Shown piece after piece: positions 53,915-62,854 of a stretch of 63,570 nt of DNA (position 1 is the first letter of the stretch; the number at the start of each line of letters is the position of its first letter). The notes below the pieces were generated by a model. The model saw only the letters and a program-made list of their open reading frames with translations. It did no database searches and had not been told where the DNA came from. Source of the stretch: an uncultured Sphingomonadaceae bacterium (GTDB lineage Bacteria > Pseudomonadota > Alphaproteobacteria > Sphingomonadales > Sphingomonadaceae); assembly GCA_947258815.1 (NCBI GenBank), contig CAMYJW010000026.1, positions 1-63,570 of the forward strand. Direction: 5' to 3'. The position numbers were made by a program, and so were the translations under genes.

Positions 53915-56184
53915 TGCACTTTTCGCGGCGCGGCATCATAATTGGGGGGCTGGTCGGTGGGGGGCTGGCCGCCGGTTATCTGCTGCGTCCGCGCACGTTT
54001 GCGCTGCCGCTTGATCCGGGGCGCGGCGAAGTGGCGCTGGATGCATGGATCAAGATTGCCAAGGATGGCGTGATTTCAGTGGCGGTGCCGCAACTGGAAA
54101 TGGGACAAGGCATATCCACGCTTTTACCGCAGGTTATTGCGATGGAGCTGGGGGCGGACTGGCGCCAGATTGCCGTGGAGCCCGCGCCGGTCAGCGCGCA
54201 CTATGCCAACCTGCCGCTCGCCGCGCGCTGGGCTGAGCTCTGGATGCCCGCGATGGCAGGGCTTGCCGATGAGGCCGATAGCCCTGTCACGCGTCGCTGG
54301 GCGCAGGACCGGCGCTTTCAGGCGACGGCGGACGGTATGTCCATGGCCGCATACGAACTGCCGGCAAGAGAGGCGGCGGCTTCGCTGCGCGCTGTCCTTG
54401 CCAAGGCGGCGGCGGCGCGCTGGGACGTGCCGTGGGAGGAGTGCTCCGCAAAGGCCGGGTTTATCGTTCATGGCGAAAAGAAAGAGGCGTTTGCGGTGCT
54501 CGCTCCCGAAGCACTGGCTTTCGATCCGCCTGATCCTCCGCCACTGATGCCAGATTCTCCCGGTGAGGATCCGGCGGACTTTCCCGTCGGCGCGGAATTG
54601 GCATTTCCCCGGCTCGATCTGCCGTCGAAAGTGGACGGGTCATATCAGTTTGCCGGTGATGTGCGGTTGCCCGGAATGGTTTTTGCCGCGATCCGTCATG
54701 GCCCTGTGGCGAAAGCCGAACTCTCGCGGTTCGATAGCGATGCCGCGCGCGGATCGCCCGGATTGTTGCGCGTGGTCAAAGGCAAGCGGTGGCTTGCCGC
54801 CGTTGCAACAAGCAGCTGGGCTGCCGAGCAGGCGCTGGCGAAGATGAAGCCGTTCTTCAATATTTCGCGCGCGGCCGACAGCGAGGCTATCGATGAAGCG
54901 CTCGATACCGCGCTGCGCAGCGCGGCTGGCGTTCCGGTCCACACGCGCGGCAAGCCGGGCGATCTGCTGAAGCGCAACTTCGATCTGGCGGTGCGTTATG
55001 AAGTCGCCCCCGCGCTGCATGGCACGCTGGAAACCGCCAGTGCGGCGGCGCGCATCACTGATGGCACACTTGAAATGTGGATGGCGACGCAGGCGCCCCA
55101 GGCCGCGCGACAGGCTGCCGCGGCTGCGCTTGATTTCGATGTTCGTGACGTCGTGCTCTATCCGATGCCCGCTGGCGGCAGTTTTGACCGGCGGCTTGAG
55201 ATTGACCATGCGATCGAAGCGGCGCTGATCGCGCGTGAAGCGGGCAAGCCTGTCTCGCTCACCTGGTCGCGCTGGCAGGAACATCTCGCCGGGTGGCCGC
55301 GCACGCCGGTCGCCGCGCTTATGGGCGCCCGCAGCGGGCCGGAGGGGCGGCTGATCGGCTGGCGCGCAAGGCTCGCGCTGCCGCCCAGCGCAAAGGAATT
55401 CGGCCGCCGCATGTTTGGCCGCGAAACCCACTGGAGCGCGCGCAAATCGGTGTCGGGCAAAGGCGATGCGCTGGCGATCGAAGGTGCGGTTCCGCCTTAC
55501 GCCATCGCCAACCTTTCGATCGAACATGTCCCGGTCGATATCGATCTGCCCACCGCGCGGCTGCGCGGTAACGCGCATGGCTACACCGCGTTTTTCAACG
55601 AGTGTTTCATTGATGAACTGGCGCATCGCGCGCATCGTGAGCCGCTTTCGTTCCGCATGGGGATGCTGGGGCACGATCTGCGACTGGCCGAATGCCTGCA
55701 ACGGGTCGCGACGCTTTCGGAATGGAGCGGCGGGGCTGATAACAGCGGGCAGGGCCTTGCGTGCCATGTGATCGGCGAGGGAGATTCCGCCGGGCGCATC
55801 GCAGTTGTCGCCACGGCCCGGCGTGATGATGGCGGTGTCCGGGTGGACAGGATTTATGCGGTCGCAGATATCGGCCGGATCGTGAATGTCGATATTGCGC
55901 GCCAACAGATTGAAGGCGGGCTGGTGTTTGGCCTTGGCCTCGCGATAGGATCGGGCACCAGCTATTCCGCTGGTTTGCCGACCAGTCGCACATTGCGCGA
56001 TCTCGGGCTGCCTTTGCTGGCGGACTGTCCGCAAGTCGAAGTGGCGTTTGTCACCAGCGATGCGCCGCCTGCCGATCCGGGCGAACTGGGCGTTGCTGCG
56101 GTTGCACCTGCGATCGCCAATGCATTGTTTTCGGCAACGGGCTTGCGGTTTCGCCGCCTGCCGCTGCTATCGGAGGGATTATGA
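53914..56184 (+). CDS. Molybdopterin-binding subunit, xanthine oxidase family (IorB-like)
   Basis: A 756-aa protein resembling the large subunit of isoquinoline 1-oxidoreductase/aldehyde dehydrogenases. Twin-arginine leader HFSRRGIIIGGLVGGGLAAG suggests export with cofactor. Motifs: PQLEMGQGISTLLPQVIAMELGADW, VDGSYQFAGDVRLPGM, and the catalytic Glu in PGELGVAAVAPAIANALFSATG. The usual partner, a [2Fe-2S] subunit, is absent nearby. It lies between mrp and hemH with overlaps on both sides (TGATG; ATGA). Substrate unknown. Confidence 0.88.
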   Translation: MHFSRRGIIIGGLVGGGLAAGYLLRPRTFALPLDPGRGEVALDAWIKIAKDGVISVAVPQLEMGQGISTLLPQVIAMELGADWRQIAVEPAPVSAHYANLPLAARWAELWMPAMAGLADEADSPVTRRWAQDRRFQATADGMSMAAYELPAREAAASLRAVLAKAAAARWDVPWEECSAKAGFIVHGEKKEAFAVLAPEALAFDPPDPPPLMPDSPGEDPADFPVGAELAFPRLDLPSKVDGSYQFAGDVRLPGMVFAAIRHGPVAKAELSRFDSDAARGSPGLLRVVKGKRWLAAVATSSWAAEQALAKMKPFFNISRAADSEAIDEALDTALRSAAGVPVHTRGKPGDLLKRNFDLAVRYEVAPALHGTLETASAAARITDGTLEMWMATQAPQAARQAAAAALDFDVRDVVLYPMPAGGSFDRRLEIDHAIEAALIAREAGKPVSLTWSRWQEHLAGWPRTPVAALMGARSGPEGRLIGWRARLALPPSAKEFGRRMFGRETHWSARKSVSGKGDALAIEGAVPPYAIANLSIEHVPVDIDLPTARLRGNAHGYTAFFNECFIDELAHRAHREPLSFRMGMLGHDLRLAECLQRVATLSEWSGGADNSGQGLACHVIGEGDSAGRIAVVATARRDDGGVRVDRIYAVADIGRIVNVDIARQQIEGGLVFGLGLAIGSGTSYSAGLPTSRTLRDLGLPLLADCPQVEVAFVTSDAPPADPGELGVAAVAPAIANALFSATGLRFRRLPLLSEGL

Positions 56185-57206
56185 GCGAACCTGCAAAGCT
56201 GCCCGCCGATCATCGGCCCGTCGCCACGGGCCGCGTTGGCGTGCTGCTGGTTAATCTTGGCACGCCCGATGCGCCAACGCCCGGCGCGGTGCGGCGCTAT
56301 CTGGCTGAATTTCTGTCAGACCCGCGCGTGGTTGAGATCCCTTCGCTGGTCTGGAAGCCGATCCTGCACGGGATTATCCTGCGCACGCGCCCGGCAAAGT
56401 CCGCGCATGCCTATCAGCAGGTGTGGACTGAAAAAGGATCGCCGCTTGCCGTTATCACCGCAGCTCAGGCGCAAGGCTTGCAGGCCGCATTGGGCGATGA
56501 CGTTCAGGTGGGCTGGGCGATGCGTTATGGCAATCCTTCCATCGCCAGTCAGCTTGCTGCGCTGAAGCAGACGGGGTGCGATCGCATTCTTGTCGCGCCG
56601 CTCTATCCGCACTATTCGGGCGCGACGACGGCAACGGCGTTCGATGCGCTGGGCGATGCGTTGAAGGCCATGCGCTGGCAGCCTGCGATCCGCACTTTGC
56701 CGCCCTACCATGACGATGCCGCCTATATCGAAGCCTTGCGGGCGGACCTCTCGCGCCAGCTTGCCGCGCTGTCTTTTCAGCCGGAGGTGTTGCTGCTCAG
56801 CTTTCACGGGATGCCCGCGCGCACTCTGGAACTGGGCGATCCCTATCATTGTCATTGCCGCAAGACCGCACGACTGCTTGCAGCTGCGCTGCAGCCAGAG
56901 CACCCCGGCCTGCGCATCGAAACCAGCTTCCAGTCACGCTTCGGGCGGGCAAAATGGCTTGAGCCCTATACCGATGCCGTGTTGGCCGATGAGGCACGCA
57001 AGGGCACGCGCAAACTCGCTATTGCCGCGCCGGGTTTTGCGGCGGATTGCCTTGAAACGCGTGAGGAACTGGCGATCAGAGGGCGCGAACAGTTTCTCGA
57101 AGCGGGCGGGGCGGAATTTGCCGCGCTCGATTGTCTCAACGACGGCAAGGCGGGGATGGCGATGCTCGAAACGCTGGCCCGACGCGAACTGTCCGGGTGG
57201 ATCTGA
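56181..57206 (+). CDS. hemH: Ferrochelatase
   Basis: A 341-aa enzyme that inserts iron into protoporphyrin IX. Signatures: VLLVNLGTPDAPTPGAVRRYLAEFLSDPRVVEIP (position-wise at 17-50), MRYGNPSIA, and the catalytic His region LLSFHGMPARTL; a second His in the PLYPHYSG segment. ATG 56181 overlaps the upstream molybdoenzyme gene by 4 nt. Confidence 0.96.
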   Translation: MSEPAKLPADHRPVATGRVGVLLVNLGTPDAPTPGAVRRYLAEFLSDPRVVEIPSLVWKPILHGIILRTRPAKSAHAYQQVWTEKGSPLAVITAAQAQGLQAALGDDVQVGWAMRYGNPSIASQLAALKQTGCDRILVAPLYPHYSGATTATAFDALGDALKAMRWQPAIRTLPPYHDDAAYIEALRADLSRQLAALSFQPEVLLLSFHGMPARTLELGDPYHCHCRKTARLLAAALQPEHPGLRIETSFQSRFGRAKWLEPYTDAVLADEARKGTRKLAIAAPGFAADCLETREELAIRGREQFLEAGGAEFAALDCLNDGKAGMAMLETLARRELSGWI

Positions 57207-57287
57207 TCGGCCGCAATTACATCCGTTCTTGACATAATCTCTCTTTGTTCTACTCCTGTTCAAATGTAGTGAAGGAGTTGAGTCGCG

Positions 57288-58313
57288 ATGATTGCCGAGA
57301 ACATTCAGCAGGCCGATTTTACTTATGCCACGCCAGCCAACGATGCTGCGGGATTGCCACTTGCGCTCAGCGTGTTTGCGGATCGGGGGCATCTGCGCGG
57401 CATCATGCGCGACGATGCCGCGGCGGCGGGCTTTCAGGTGCGCGAAGCGGCTGGGTTAAGCACACTTCTGGAAGGTGCCGCGCGTTCGTTGGGTGATGTG
57501 GTGCTGGTCGATTGTCCGCACGTCGATGGCGGTGTGCTTGCGGCGCTCACCCGTCTCGATATGCGCGCGGCAACAAGCGGTGCGCAGCTGATCGTTTCCA
57601 CCAGTGTCGATGCGCTTGATGATGTGTTTGCCTGCATGGATCAGTCAGACCCGCAATTGCTGGTCGATCCGGTTCGCGCGGATCGGGTGGTCGCGCTTGG
57701 CCAGGTGCTGGCGCGTTACAGCGGGCTGCGGCTGCGCGAACTGGATGAGGAAGACCGGCTGTTGCTGCTGCGGCTGACCGAGCAGGTCGGCCAGATTGCA
57801 GAGCGGCTGAACCGGATCGATCCGGGAGAAGGCGCGGGTGCGTCTGCCCGGCAGGATGAAGCGCAGCCCGGGTCCAGCGCGTTCCGCTTTGAAACGCCCA
57901 GGCCGGGTTATACGGGGAAATCCGAACCGGAATCGGATCGATTGGCGCGCACCGCGCGTCCGCCGCTTCCCGATCCGCGCCTTGTGCGGCGGATTTTGCG
58001 GCAGCGGCAATTGCGTGCGCGGTTTTTCGATGGCGATCTGTTTGCCGATCCCGCGTGGGACATGCTGCTCGATCTCACCGCCGCGCGGGCGGAGCATAAT
58101 CGCGTTTCGGTCACGTCGCTGTGCATTGCCAGCGGTGTGCCGCCGACAACCGCCTTGCGCTGGATCGGGCAGATGACGGAGGCCGGCTTGTTCGAAAGGG
58201 TTGAAGACGATGCCGATCGCCGCCGCGCCTTCATCGCCCTGACCGATAAGGCTGCAGACGGAATGGCGCGGTATTTTGCCGAGCTGGGCAAGGGCGCTGC
58301 GCAGATGAGCTGA
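57288..58313 (+). CDS. Two-domain winged-helix regulator
   Basis: A 341-aa protein. Residues about 25-140 look like a receiver-type alpha-beta fold (VFADRGHLRGIM, VVLVDCPHVDGGVLAAL, QLIVSTSVDALDDVFACMD) without a clear phospho-acceptor pattern. A helical segment and a Pro-rich linker follow. Residues about 225-335 are a MarR-like winged helix (SVTSLCIASGVPPTTALRWIGQMTEAGLFERVEDDADRRR region). Likely a cytoplasmic DNA-binding regulator found in sphingomonads; target genes unknown. Just upstream of the tRNA-Val gene. Confidence 0.75.
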   Translation: MIAENIQQADFTYATPANDAAGLPLALSVFADRGHLRGIMRDDAAAAGFQVREAAGLSTLLEGAARSLGDVVLVDCPHVDGGVLAALTRLDMRAATSGAQLIVSTSVDALDDVFACMDQSDPQLLVDPVRADRVVALGQVLARYSGLRLRELDEEDRLLLLRLTEQVGQIAERLNRIDPGEGAGASARQDEAQPGSSAFRFETPRPGYTGKSEPESDRLARTARPPLPDPRLVRRILRQRQLRARFFDGDLFADPAWDMLLDLTAARAEHNRVSVTSLCIASGVPPTTALRWIGQMTEAGLFERVEDDADRRRAFIALTDKAADGMARYFAELGKGAAQMS

Positions 58314-58416
58314 GCGTTGGCACCGTTTGCAGTAACGCAATTTTGCGCAAATGAATCATTCCGCCCTTGCGTTATGCGAACGATGTTTTAAGGGCTGCCG
58401 GGCTATATAGCTGCAA

Positions 58417-58492
58417 GGGCGGTTAGCTCAGTTGGTAGAGCATCTCGTTTACACCGAGAGGGTCGGCGGTTCGAGACCGTCACCGCCCACCA
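58417..58492 (+). tRNA. tRNA-Val (anticodon UAC)
   Basis: A complete 76-nt cloverleaf with encoded CCA. Acceptor GGGCGGT pairs with ACCGCCC; D-arm AGCTCAGTTGGTAGAGC; anticodon stem TCTCG/CGAGA with loop TTTACAC giving TAC; T-arm GGCGG-TTCGAGA-CCGTC. It is intact and is followed by an integrase gene, so its 3' end is the likely island attachment site. Confidence 0.97.
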
Positions 58493-58500
58493 TATTTCAG
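58470..58500. other. Probable attL at the tRNA-Val 3' end
   Basis: P4-type integrases recombine at the 3' part of tRNA genes and restore the tRNA. The integrase gene begins 186 bp after the tRNA end. The core would lie in the T-arm/acceptor segment. A second copy (attR) was not seen before the window ends. Confidence 0.5.
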
Positions 58501-58677
58501 TCCAATGGCGTCCGTATTCGTCTGGACAATCCCTGAAAAATAGCGATATTTAGGACATCTCTGGCCGGAGGCGTTCGAATGCGTCCGCTGAAAGCCAGTC
58601 CTGATTGGGGGTATGCGTGGGGGTATCTTGTAAATTCCCCCAGAAAATACCCCCAACTAACCGGGGGTATCTTTGCC

Positions 58678-59901
58678 ATGGCGCTCACCGATGTCGCGAT
58701 ACGAACAGCCAAACCGCGCGCAAAACCTTACAAGATTGGCGATGCTGGCGGGCTTTATCTGCTAGTCACTCCCGCTGGCGGAAAGCTCTGGCGGCTCAAG
58801 TTCCGCATCGCTGGGAAAGAAAAAGTGCTTTCGCTTGGCGGCTGGCCTGATGTGAGTCTCGCCAATGCACGAAGGGAACGTGACAAGGCCCGAGAGGCGT
58901 TGGCGGCTGGTGCCGATCCGGCGCGCGAAAAACAGCAAGCCAAGCATCTGGCCAAGGTGGCCGCTGCCAATACTTTTGGTGAGATCGCGCAGGAATTTAT
59001 CGAAAAGCGCAGACGCGAAGGAATGAGCGCCTCAACTGCCGACAAGAGCGAATACTACATCAGGCGCATGGGGCCGGTCATTGCGCGGATGCCGATTGCC
59101 GAGATCACTGCGCCCGACCTGCTAGCCGTGCTTCGGAGGATAGAGGCAAAAGGAAATTACGAAACTACCCGGCGCGTGCTGCAACTAGCTGGTCGCGTGT
59201 TTCGCTATGCCGTTGCCACGGCGCGTCTAACGTCCGATCCCAGTCGCGACTTGCGCGGCGCGCTGACTGCGCCTCAGCCCAAGCACTATGGTGCGATCAT
59301 CGAAGCGAAACGGGCAGGCGAACTACTACGCGCGATTGATGGCTACGAAGGCCAGGAACTGACAAAGCTGGCAATGCAGCTATCCGCCAACGTCTTTGTC
59401 CGCCCCGGCGAATTGCGTCATGCTGATTGGAGCGAGATCGATCTGGATGGAGCCTTGTGGACCATTCCAGCCGAGAAGATGAAAATGCGGCGGGCGCATC
59501 AGGTCCCGCTATCCCGGCAATCGGTGGAACTGTTCCGCCAGCTTCACGCCTTTACCGGCCCGGCTGGTTATGTCTTTCCGTCCATCCGCACTCGCACGCG
59601 CCCGATGTCGGAAAACACCATCAATGCTGGATTGCGGCGGCTGGGCTTTTCCGGTGACGAAATGACCGCGCATGGCTTCCGCGCGATGGCGTCGACGCTC
59701 CTGAACGAAAGCGGCAAGTGGCACCCTGACGCTATCGAGCGCGCCCTTGCCCATGGCGACGATGACAAGGTGCGCGCAGCCTACCATCGCGGCGCGCACT
59801 GGAAAGAGCGGGTTGAAATGGCGCAATGGTGGAGTGACTACCTCGATCAGCTTCGCAAAGGCGCTGACGTTGTGCCGTTTCCAGAAAGAGACGCTAGATA
59901 A
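58678..59901 (+). CDS. P4-type tyrosine integrase
   Basis: A 407-aa site-specific recombinase. The N-terminal DUF4102 arm-binding domain is clear (ALTDVAIRTAKPRAKPYKIGD, GGLYLLVTPAGGKLWRLK). A SAM-like core-binding domain follows. The catalytic domain has Arg in VRPGELRHADWSEID, HGFRAMASTLLNE (His-x-x-Arg), and the nucleophile Tyr in RAAYHRGAHWKER. ATG 58678 is the family start; the frame is open to 58579. Oriented away from the tRNA-Val, as usual for islands. Confidence 0.96.
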   Translation: MALTDVAIRTAKPRAKPYKIGDAGGLYLLVTPAGGKLWRLKFRIAGKEKVLSLGGWPDVSLANARRERDKAREALAAGADPAREKQQAKHLAKVAAANTFGEIAQEFIEKRRREGMSASTADKSEYYIRRMGPVIARMPIAEITAPDLLAVLRRIEAKGNYETTRRVLQLAGRVFRYAVATARLTSDPSRDLRGALTAPQPKHYGAIIEAKRAGELLRAIDGYEGQELTKLAMQLSANVFVRPGELRHADWSEIDLDGALWTIPAEKMKMRRAHQVPLSRQSVELFRQLHAFTGPAGYVFPSIRTRTRPMSENTINAGLRRLGFSGDEMTAHGFRAMASTLLNESGKWHPDAIERALAHGDDDKVRAAYHRGAHWKERVEMAQWWSDYLDQLRKGADVVPFPERDAR

Positions 59902-59906
59902 CATCA

Positions 59907-60029
59907 CACATACGCGGCGATCTGTTCGACAAGCGGCGGCGACTCATGGGCGATTGGGCCGCCTATTGCGCCAGCGACGGCGCGGCTGGTGCCAAGGTGA
60001 CGCCAATCAGGAAGCGGGAGGAAGATTGA
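59907..60029 (+). pseudogene. Remnant resembling the C-terminal tail of another integrase
   Basis: Directly after the integrase stop, a different frame encodes HIRGDLFDKRRRLMGDWAAY then CAS and a tail KVTPIRKREED before the stop. This is the style of the extreme C-terminus of P4-like integrases (R-DLF-KRR-LM--WA-YC ... V-P-R), beyond the catalytic Tyr, and it is not the tail of the gene upstream. There is no room for a complete gene. It suggests a second integrase once ended here. Identification is by pattern only. An ATG at 59947 could express a 27-aa peptide. Confidence 0.45.
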
Positions 60030-60602
60030 TGATGACCCTTGCAGTAGCGTTGGCTTTGAGTGAACCCGCCCGTGCGGTCAACCGTTCGCTGAATGCTGAA
60101 AACGCCGCAATAGAAGCTTTGGATGCCATTGCGAGCGATGAACCTACGCAAATGAGTTCTTTGTTGTTTGATGGCTCAGACAACCGCACAGACTGGAGGG
60201 TTTTTAGCAATAAGCACGATTGCTCCCTTACTTTTGGGGGGAATTTTGATTCGCATCATCTTTCTATTCGATTTGACGCCAATTCGAGAAAATCCATTCT
60301 ATTCATAGATGATGTAGGATTCTGGCCTGTGGAAACCGGTAAACGCTATCAACTGTTTGTAAGTTACGAATTGGACGGCGGGAGGAAAAGTTTCAGAGAG
60401 CAGTTCACTGGAAAAAAAGGTAAATAACGGTGCACAACTAAGTCTCATTCATTTCGGGGAGGACTTTTTAGACATTGTTTCGCAATCTCGGAATATCGGA
60501 TTTTGGGCTCCGACTGGCGAGCACATTCGCTCCTACGATCTCAAATTTGGTCAAATTGCAGTGGAAGCATTGCGTAAATGCGCAAATCTCCAATCTGAAT
60601 AG
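60029..60602 (+). pseudogene. Secreted protein gene split by a frameshift in an A7 tract
   Basis: Frame 60029-60427 encodes 132 aa with a signal peptide (TLAVALALSEPARA) and a domain with DNRTDWRVFSNKHDCSLTF, HHLSIRFDAN and a stretch ending QFTGKKGK. The +1-shifted frame continues without interruption from the A7 run (60412-60418) to a stop at 60600-60602: QLSLIHFGEDFLD, IGFWAPTGEHIRSYDLKFGQ, VEALRKCANLQ. One A fewer would give a single protein of about 190 aa. The family is a periplasmic-type conserved hypothetical; the DWRV..C start recalls IalB-like proteins. May be a mutation, slippage or sequencing error. Confidence 0.7.
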
Positions 60603-60690
60603 CCTCTAAGCGAAGTCCTCTATTGGATAGCCTCTGCTGTCATGAAAGCGATGCATGAGGGCATGGCGGACTAACGAAAAGGTGCACGTT

Positions 60691-61227
60691 ATGGCACTAG
60701 CTGGACAAGTGAAGGTGGCACTCTCGCCGCAGCAGTGCGCGGCGGCGGCGCGCTGGCTGGCGAACTACAGACCGCCACCCCCATCGCTGATCGGAAAACC
60801 GGCATGTCAACAGGCTGCACGTGTGATGGCTAACCATCTTGCCGGTCAGTTTGCCAAATGTGGGCGTCGTAAGGCGCGCCGCAATTCTGAGCGGATATTA
60901 TCTCGGGAACACGCGCGGTGGTTTGGGGCTTTGCTCGACGCCAGTATCGTAAGGGCTCACATTTCAAGCTCCTACTTACCTCCGCGATTGGTGATGGAAG
61001 CAATGCAAGCATGTCGGAAGGCGTGCAGCGGAAGACGGGGGCGTCCTCGCATCGAGCGGACCGAAGCGGAGTTAGCAACGCGGCATTTTTCTGATGACAA
61101 TGGGCACTATCGACGCAAGTTGGAGCGTCGGGCGAACTACAATCGCCGGTGGGCGGAGTGGACGGCGCGACTGATGGCGCGCGGGGAAACTCTGATAACC
61201 AGTTCGGAGCCGCCACCGCAGATTTGA
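60691..61227 (+). CDS. Island hypothetical protein
   Basis: A 178-aa Arg/Ala-rich protein, mostly helical, with no domain I recognise. Notable segments are ALSPQQCAAAARWLANYRPPPPS near the start (by position 8-30) and RKACSGRRGRPRIERTEAE. The A-T-hook-like GRRGRPR suggests nucleic-acid binding. ATG 60691 follows AAAAGGTG. Located between the secreted protein gene and the excisionase gene. Confidence 0.55.
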   Translation: MALAGQVKVALSPQQCAAAARWLANYRPPPPSLIGKPACQQAARVMANHLAGQFAKCGRRKARRNSERILSREHARWFGALLDASIVRAHISSSYLPPRLVMEAMQACRKACSGRRGRPRIERTEAELATRHFSDDNGHYRRKLERRANYNRRWAEWTARLMARGETLITSSEPPPQI

Positions 61228-61302
61228 CCTATTTTTCTACCCTGCACTCGGCTGCGGGCGACGAGTAGTCCGGAATCGTTTCTCAACAACCGGAGCGTTC
61301 CA

Positions 61303-61485
61303 ATGCCGTCCGATGACATACCGAAGCTCGGCTACTCGATCCGAGAAGCCTGCCAAGCATCCAGCTTGGGCCGAACGACGCTTTACGCTCACATCGCCGC
61401 AGGCCGCCTTCGCGCTGTCCGCATAGGCGGACGCACGATAATCCCAGCGGAGAGCCTTCACGCTCTGATCGCGGGCGACGCGTGA
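61303..61485 (+). CDS. AlpA/excisionase-type helix-turn-helix protein
   Basis: A 60-aa MerR-like winged helix of the excisionase family: YSIREACQASSLGRTTLYAHIAAGRLRAVRIGGRTIIP. Such proteins direct excision or activate the integrase or replication genes of P4-like islands. It overlaps the DUF3631 gene by GTGA, forming a replication/excision module. Confidence 0.9.
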   Translation: MPSDDIPKLGYSIREACQASSLGRTTLYAHIAAGRLRAVRIGGRTIIPAESLHALIAGDA

Positions 61486-62615
61486 CAGCCCCCGGGGCTG
61501 CACTGCTGTTTCCAACAGTTGAGCCATTTCCAGAGCCAGTGAACGGCGCGCAACTGCTCAACGATCTGGTCGCAAGGCTGAAACGCCATTCGATCTTGCC
61601 TCAGCGCGGTGCAGAAACGGTCGCGCTGTGGATAATGTTCGCATGGGCCTTCGACGCGTGGGCCATTGCGCCCTTGCTGCAAATCAGCGCACCGGAGCGG
61701 GCGTCCGGCAAGAGCCGCCTTCTCGAAGTCATAGGCGCGCTAGTCCCGAAGCCGCTCGCGACAGGTTCGATCTCCGCCGCTGCGATGTTCAGGGTGATCG
61801 AGGCGCATGGGCCGACATTGCTTGTCGATGAGGTCGATACCTTCCTGAAGGAAAGCCGCGAGCTGGTCGGCATAATCAATAACGGGCACCTGCGAAGCCA
61901 AGCCTATGCTGTCAGGTGCCATGGCGATGACCACGAGGTGAAAACCTTTCGAGTCTGGTCGCCAAAGGTGCTCTGCGGAATAGGCGAGCTGCCAGACACG
62001 CTTGCCAGCCGCTGCATCACCATCGCAATGAAGCGCAAGAGGGCTGACGAAAAGGTCGAGCGGTTGAGAGCCGACCGGCTGACTTGGGCTGACGAGTTGA
62101 AATCCCGCTGCTCGCGCTGGGCTGATGACAACCTAGAGTCACTGCGCACAGCCGACCCCGAACTGCCTGACGAATTAGACGACCGTGCGCAGGACAATTG
62201 GCGCTCGCTGATCGCCATTGCAGATTTGGTGGGCGAAGGCTGGCCGCAAAAGGCTCGTGCAGCCGCGACCACAATTTCTGCGCCTCAGCGAACGGAGAAG
62301 GTAAGTCGAGGCGCTCAACTGCTGCGCGATATTCATCTGGTGTTCGAGCAAGAGCAAGTCGCCGCACTTGCACCTGACAAGCTGTTGACGGCGCTTCGCA
62401 AATTGCCTGAGGCGCCGTGGGCGACGTTTGGCATTGGGAGCGGGCTAAACTCACAACAGCTCGCAAAGTTCTTGGCCCCCTATGGAATCCATTCCCAGCG
62501 CAATCATGATGGTCGATTCTACGACCGGCGCGATTTTGAGGATGCTTGGGCGCGGTACTGCCCCGACCCATCCCGCAAAGCCGTCGCGGGCGTCACGTCC
62601 GACACGGCAATATGA
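61482..62615 (+). CDS. DUF3631 P-loop ATPase (island replication helicase-like)
   Basis: A 377-aa protein of the DUF3631 family found in phages, satellites and integrative elements. Walker A-like APERASGKSRLLEVIGALV at about 69-87, Walker B-like TLLVDEVDTFL at about 111-121, then RSQAYAVRCHGDDHEVKTF and LPDTLASRCITIAMKRK. The C-terminal 90 residues look like a DNA-binding wing. Probably a replicative helicase acting on the element's origin. GTG 61482 start. Confidence 0.88.
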   Translation: MTAPGAALLFPTVEPFPEPVNGAQLLNDLVARLKRHSILPQRGAETVALWIMFAWAFDAWAIAPLLQISAPERASGKSRLLEVIGALVPKPLATGSISAAAMFRVIEAHGPTLLVDEVDTFLKESRELVGIINNGHLRSQAYAVRCHGDDHEVKTFRVWSPKVLCGIGELPDTLASRCITIAMKRKRADEKVERLRADRLTWADELKSRCSRWADDNLESLRTADPELPDELDDRAQDNWRSLIAIADLVGEGWPQKARAAATTISAPQRTEKVSRGAQLLRDIHLVFEQEQVAALAPDKLLTALRKLPEAPWATFGIGSGLNSQQLAKFLAPYGIHSQRNHDGRFYDRRDFEDAWARYCPDPSRKAVAGVTSDTAI

Positions 62616-62641
62616 ACCACCGCTTTTCCTAAGAGTAAATA

Positions 62642-62854
62642 ATGGAGAATGAAGTGCGCAAAACCCTCGGAAATTTCGGTTTCGAAGATGATATATACGG
62701 CCTCAGCTTTGTCGTCGAAAGGGAGCCATTATCACCGGGTTGTCTGACGGAAGGTGAAATCGACGCCAATCGCGCTCGATTGAAGGATGGAATCGACGCA
62801 GCAGCTGAGCGCATGAAAAGGGCACTAAGGAATCGTTCTTCCATTGTGTTCTAG
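62642..62854 (+). CDS. Small hypothetical island protein
   Basis: A 70-aa acidic protein with no recognised domain; it ends in an amphipathic helix (AAAERMKRALRNR). It overlaps the convergent terminase-like gene by 30 nt. Function unknown. Confidence 0.5.
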   Translation: MENEVRKTLGNFGFEDDIYGLSFVVEREPLSPGCLTEGEIDANRARLKDGIDAAAERMKRALRNRSSIVF

